Assembly (NCBI GenBank): GCA_000697335.1
Contig: JNEM01006532.1
Location: 1-10,128 of the forward strand
Source: Conidiobolus incongruus B7586
Taxonomy: Eukaryota; Entomophthoromycota; Entomophthoromycetes; Entomophthorales; Conidiobolaceae
Length of the DNA: 10,128 nucleotides
Direction: 5' to 3'
Below are positions 9,680 to 10,128 of this stretch, in pieces (the stretch's first letter is position 1; each line of letters opens with the position of its first letter). The notes beneath the pieces are model-generated. The model was not told the origin of the DNA. It saw nothing but the letters and a program-made list of their open reading frames with translations, and ran no database searches. Both the position numbers and the translations under genes were made by a program.

Positions 9680-10128
9680 ATGTCAGTTGTTGGTATGTAA
9701 TAAATTAATATATATGCTGAATAGAAATGAGTTTTAATATTATATCTTGATTTGTAGGTTTTGATTTGGGTAATTTGGCTTCCTATATTGCCGTTGCCCG
9801 TAATCGTGGTATCGATGTTATTGCTAACGAAGTTTCCAACAGAGCTAACCCCTCTTTGGTTTCTTTCGGCCCTCGTCAACGTTATATTGCCGAAGGTGCC
9901 AAGACCCAAGAAACTAGCAACTTCAAAAACACTGTTGGATCTATCAAGAGATTAATCGGTAAGAAACTCGAAGATGAAGATATCCAAGAAATTGAAAGTA
10001 AGTTCGTTAATGCTAAGTTGGTTGATGTTGATGGTGAAGTTGGTGTTGAAGTCAACTATTTGGGTACTCCCACCAAATTCTCTGCTACTCAATTGACTGC
10101 CATGTACTTGGCCAAGCTCAGAGATACT
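9680..10128 (+). CDS. Hsp110-family chaperone (Sse1/Hsp88 type), 5' part, two exons, cut by window end
   Basis: Sse1-type Hsp110 proteins are cytosolic nucleotide-exchange factors for Hsp70 and hold unfolded proteins soluble. Exon 1 is 9680-9692 (ATG TCA GTT GTT G); exon 2 starts at 9758 and stays open to the last base. Together they give 128 residues, the first part of the actin-like nucleotide-binding domain. The text begins MSVVGFDLGN: the phosphate-loop segment D-L-G-N at residues 7-10 replaces the DLGT of canonical Hsp70, as in Hsp110. VARNRGIDVIANEVSNR (17-33), GAKTQETSNFKNTVG (51-65) and FSATQL (112-117) are strongly conserved in fungal Hsp110. Full-length relatives have roughly 700 residues, so about 80% lies beyond the window. 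Codon use is biased to TTG, GGT and GTT, consistent with high expression. The start is chosen because MSVVG is the usual fungal N-terminus and the splice joins in phase. Confidence 0.95.
9693..9757 (+). other. Phase-1 spliceosomal intron of the Hsp110 gene
   Basis: This 65-base intron has a GTATGT donor at 9693-9698 and a TTTGTAG acceptor ending at 9757. It splits the Gly5 codon after its first base. A plausible branch site is GCTGAA at 9716-9721, with its A about 37 bases from the acceptor; it deviates from the fungal RCTRAY consensus at the last position. Retention would meet an in-frame TAA two codons into the intron, so unspliced transcripts could not make the chaperone. Size and borders are typical of ascomycete introns. 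Confidence 0.88.

Noticed and set aside
9637-9909. 90-codon minus-strand frame
   Set aside because: It is antisense to the Hsp110 exon and intron; the plus strand gives clear family similarity.
9761-9955. 64-codon plus-strand frame
   Set aside because: It is an out-of-frame shadow of the Hsp110 second exon, shifted by one base from the frame with family similarity.

Overview
The window looks like nuclear DNA from an ascomycete fungus. The clearest evidence is at the right edge: the start of a fungal Hsp110 (Sse1/Hsp88-type) chaperone gene, made of a 13-base first exon coding for MSVV plus the first base of a Gly codon, a 65-base intron with GTATGT...TAG borders, and a long second exon that runs off the end. 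The MSVVG start, the early phase-1 intron and the text after it (DLGN, VARNRGIDVIANEVSNR, KTQETSNFKNTVGSIKRL, FSATQL) fit fungal Hsp110. Codon choice in this fragment (TTG for Leu, GGT, GTT, mixed GCC/GCT) suggests a fairly low-GC genome. Sequence alone does not settle whether it is a filamentous ascomycete, a Taphrinomycotina member or an early-branching yeast.

Only one other gene is convincing: a single-exon 227-residue gene on the minus strand at 3028-3711. It sits in an island of more balanced base composition (about 2.0-4.5 kb). Its protein is not firmly recognised. The order of its motifs (TLxxLH near the N-terminus, then a DLL...HYVCDQMEDPYQPHYAQL stretch) weakly resembles the pRiA4b ORF-3/MM3350-like fold; this is a hypothesis only.

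Layout: 1-300 is a gene-free flank of moderate composition ending in a tight cluster of GATA motifs. 301-2040 is an extreme AT desert (about 10% GC on sampled lines). 2041-4500 is the island with the minus-strand gene, an (ATT)n microsatellite beyond its 3' end and a TATA-like box upstream. 4501-7920 is a second AT desert with (AT)n tracts, most extreme from about 6.35 to 7.8 kb. 7921-8160 is a small richer islet that may be a fossil Copia-type LTR with an adjacent primer-binding-site-like sequence. 8161-9470 is AT-rich again. 9471-9679 is the likely promoter of the Hsp110 gene.

The alternation of AT deserts and gene islands resembles fungal genomes in which repeats have been eroded by repeat-induced point mutation (RIP), but I could not compute RIP indices. 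I found no tRNA, rRNA, CRISPR array or operon, and no clear new system. The items most worth a second look are the orphan gene in the desert and the possible LTR fossil. GC figures are eye counts on sampled 60-base lines, not computed values.
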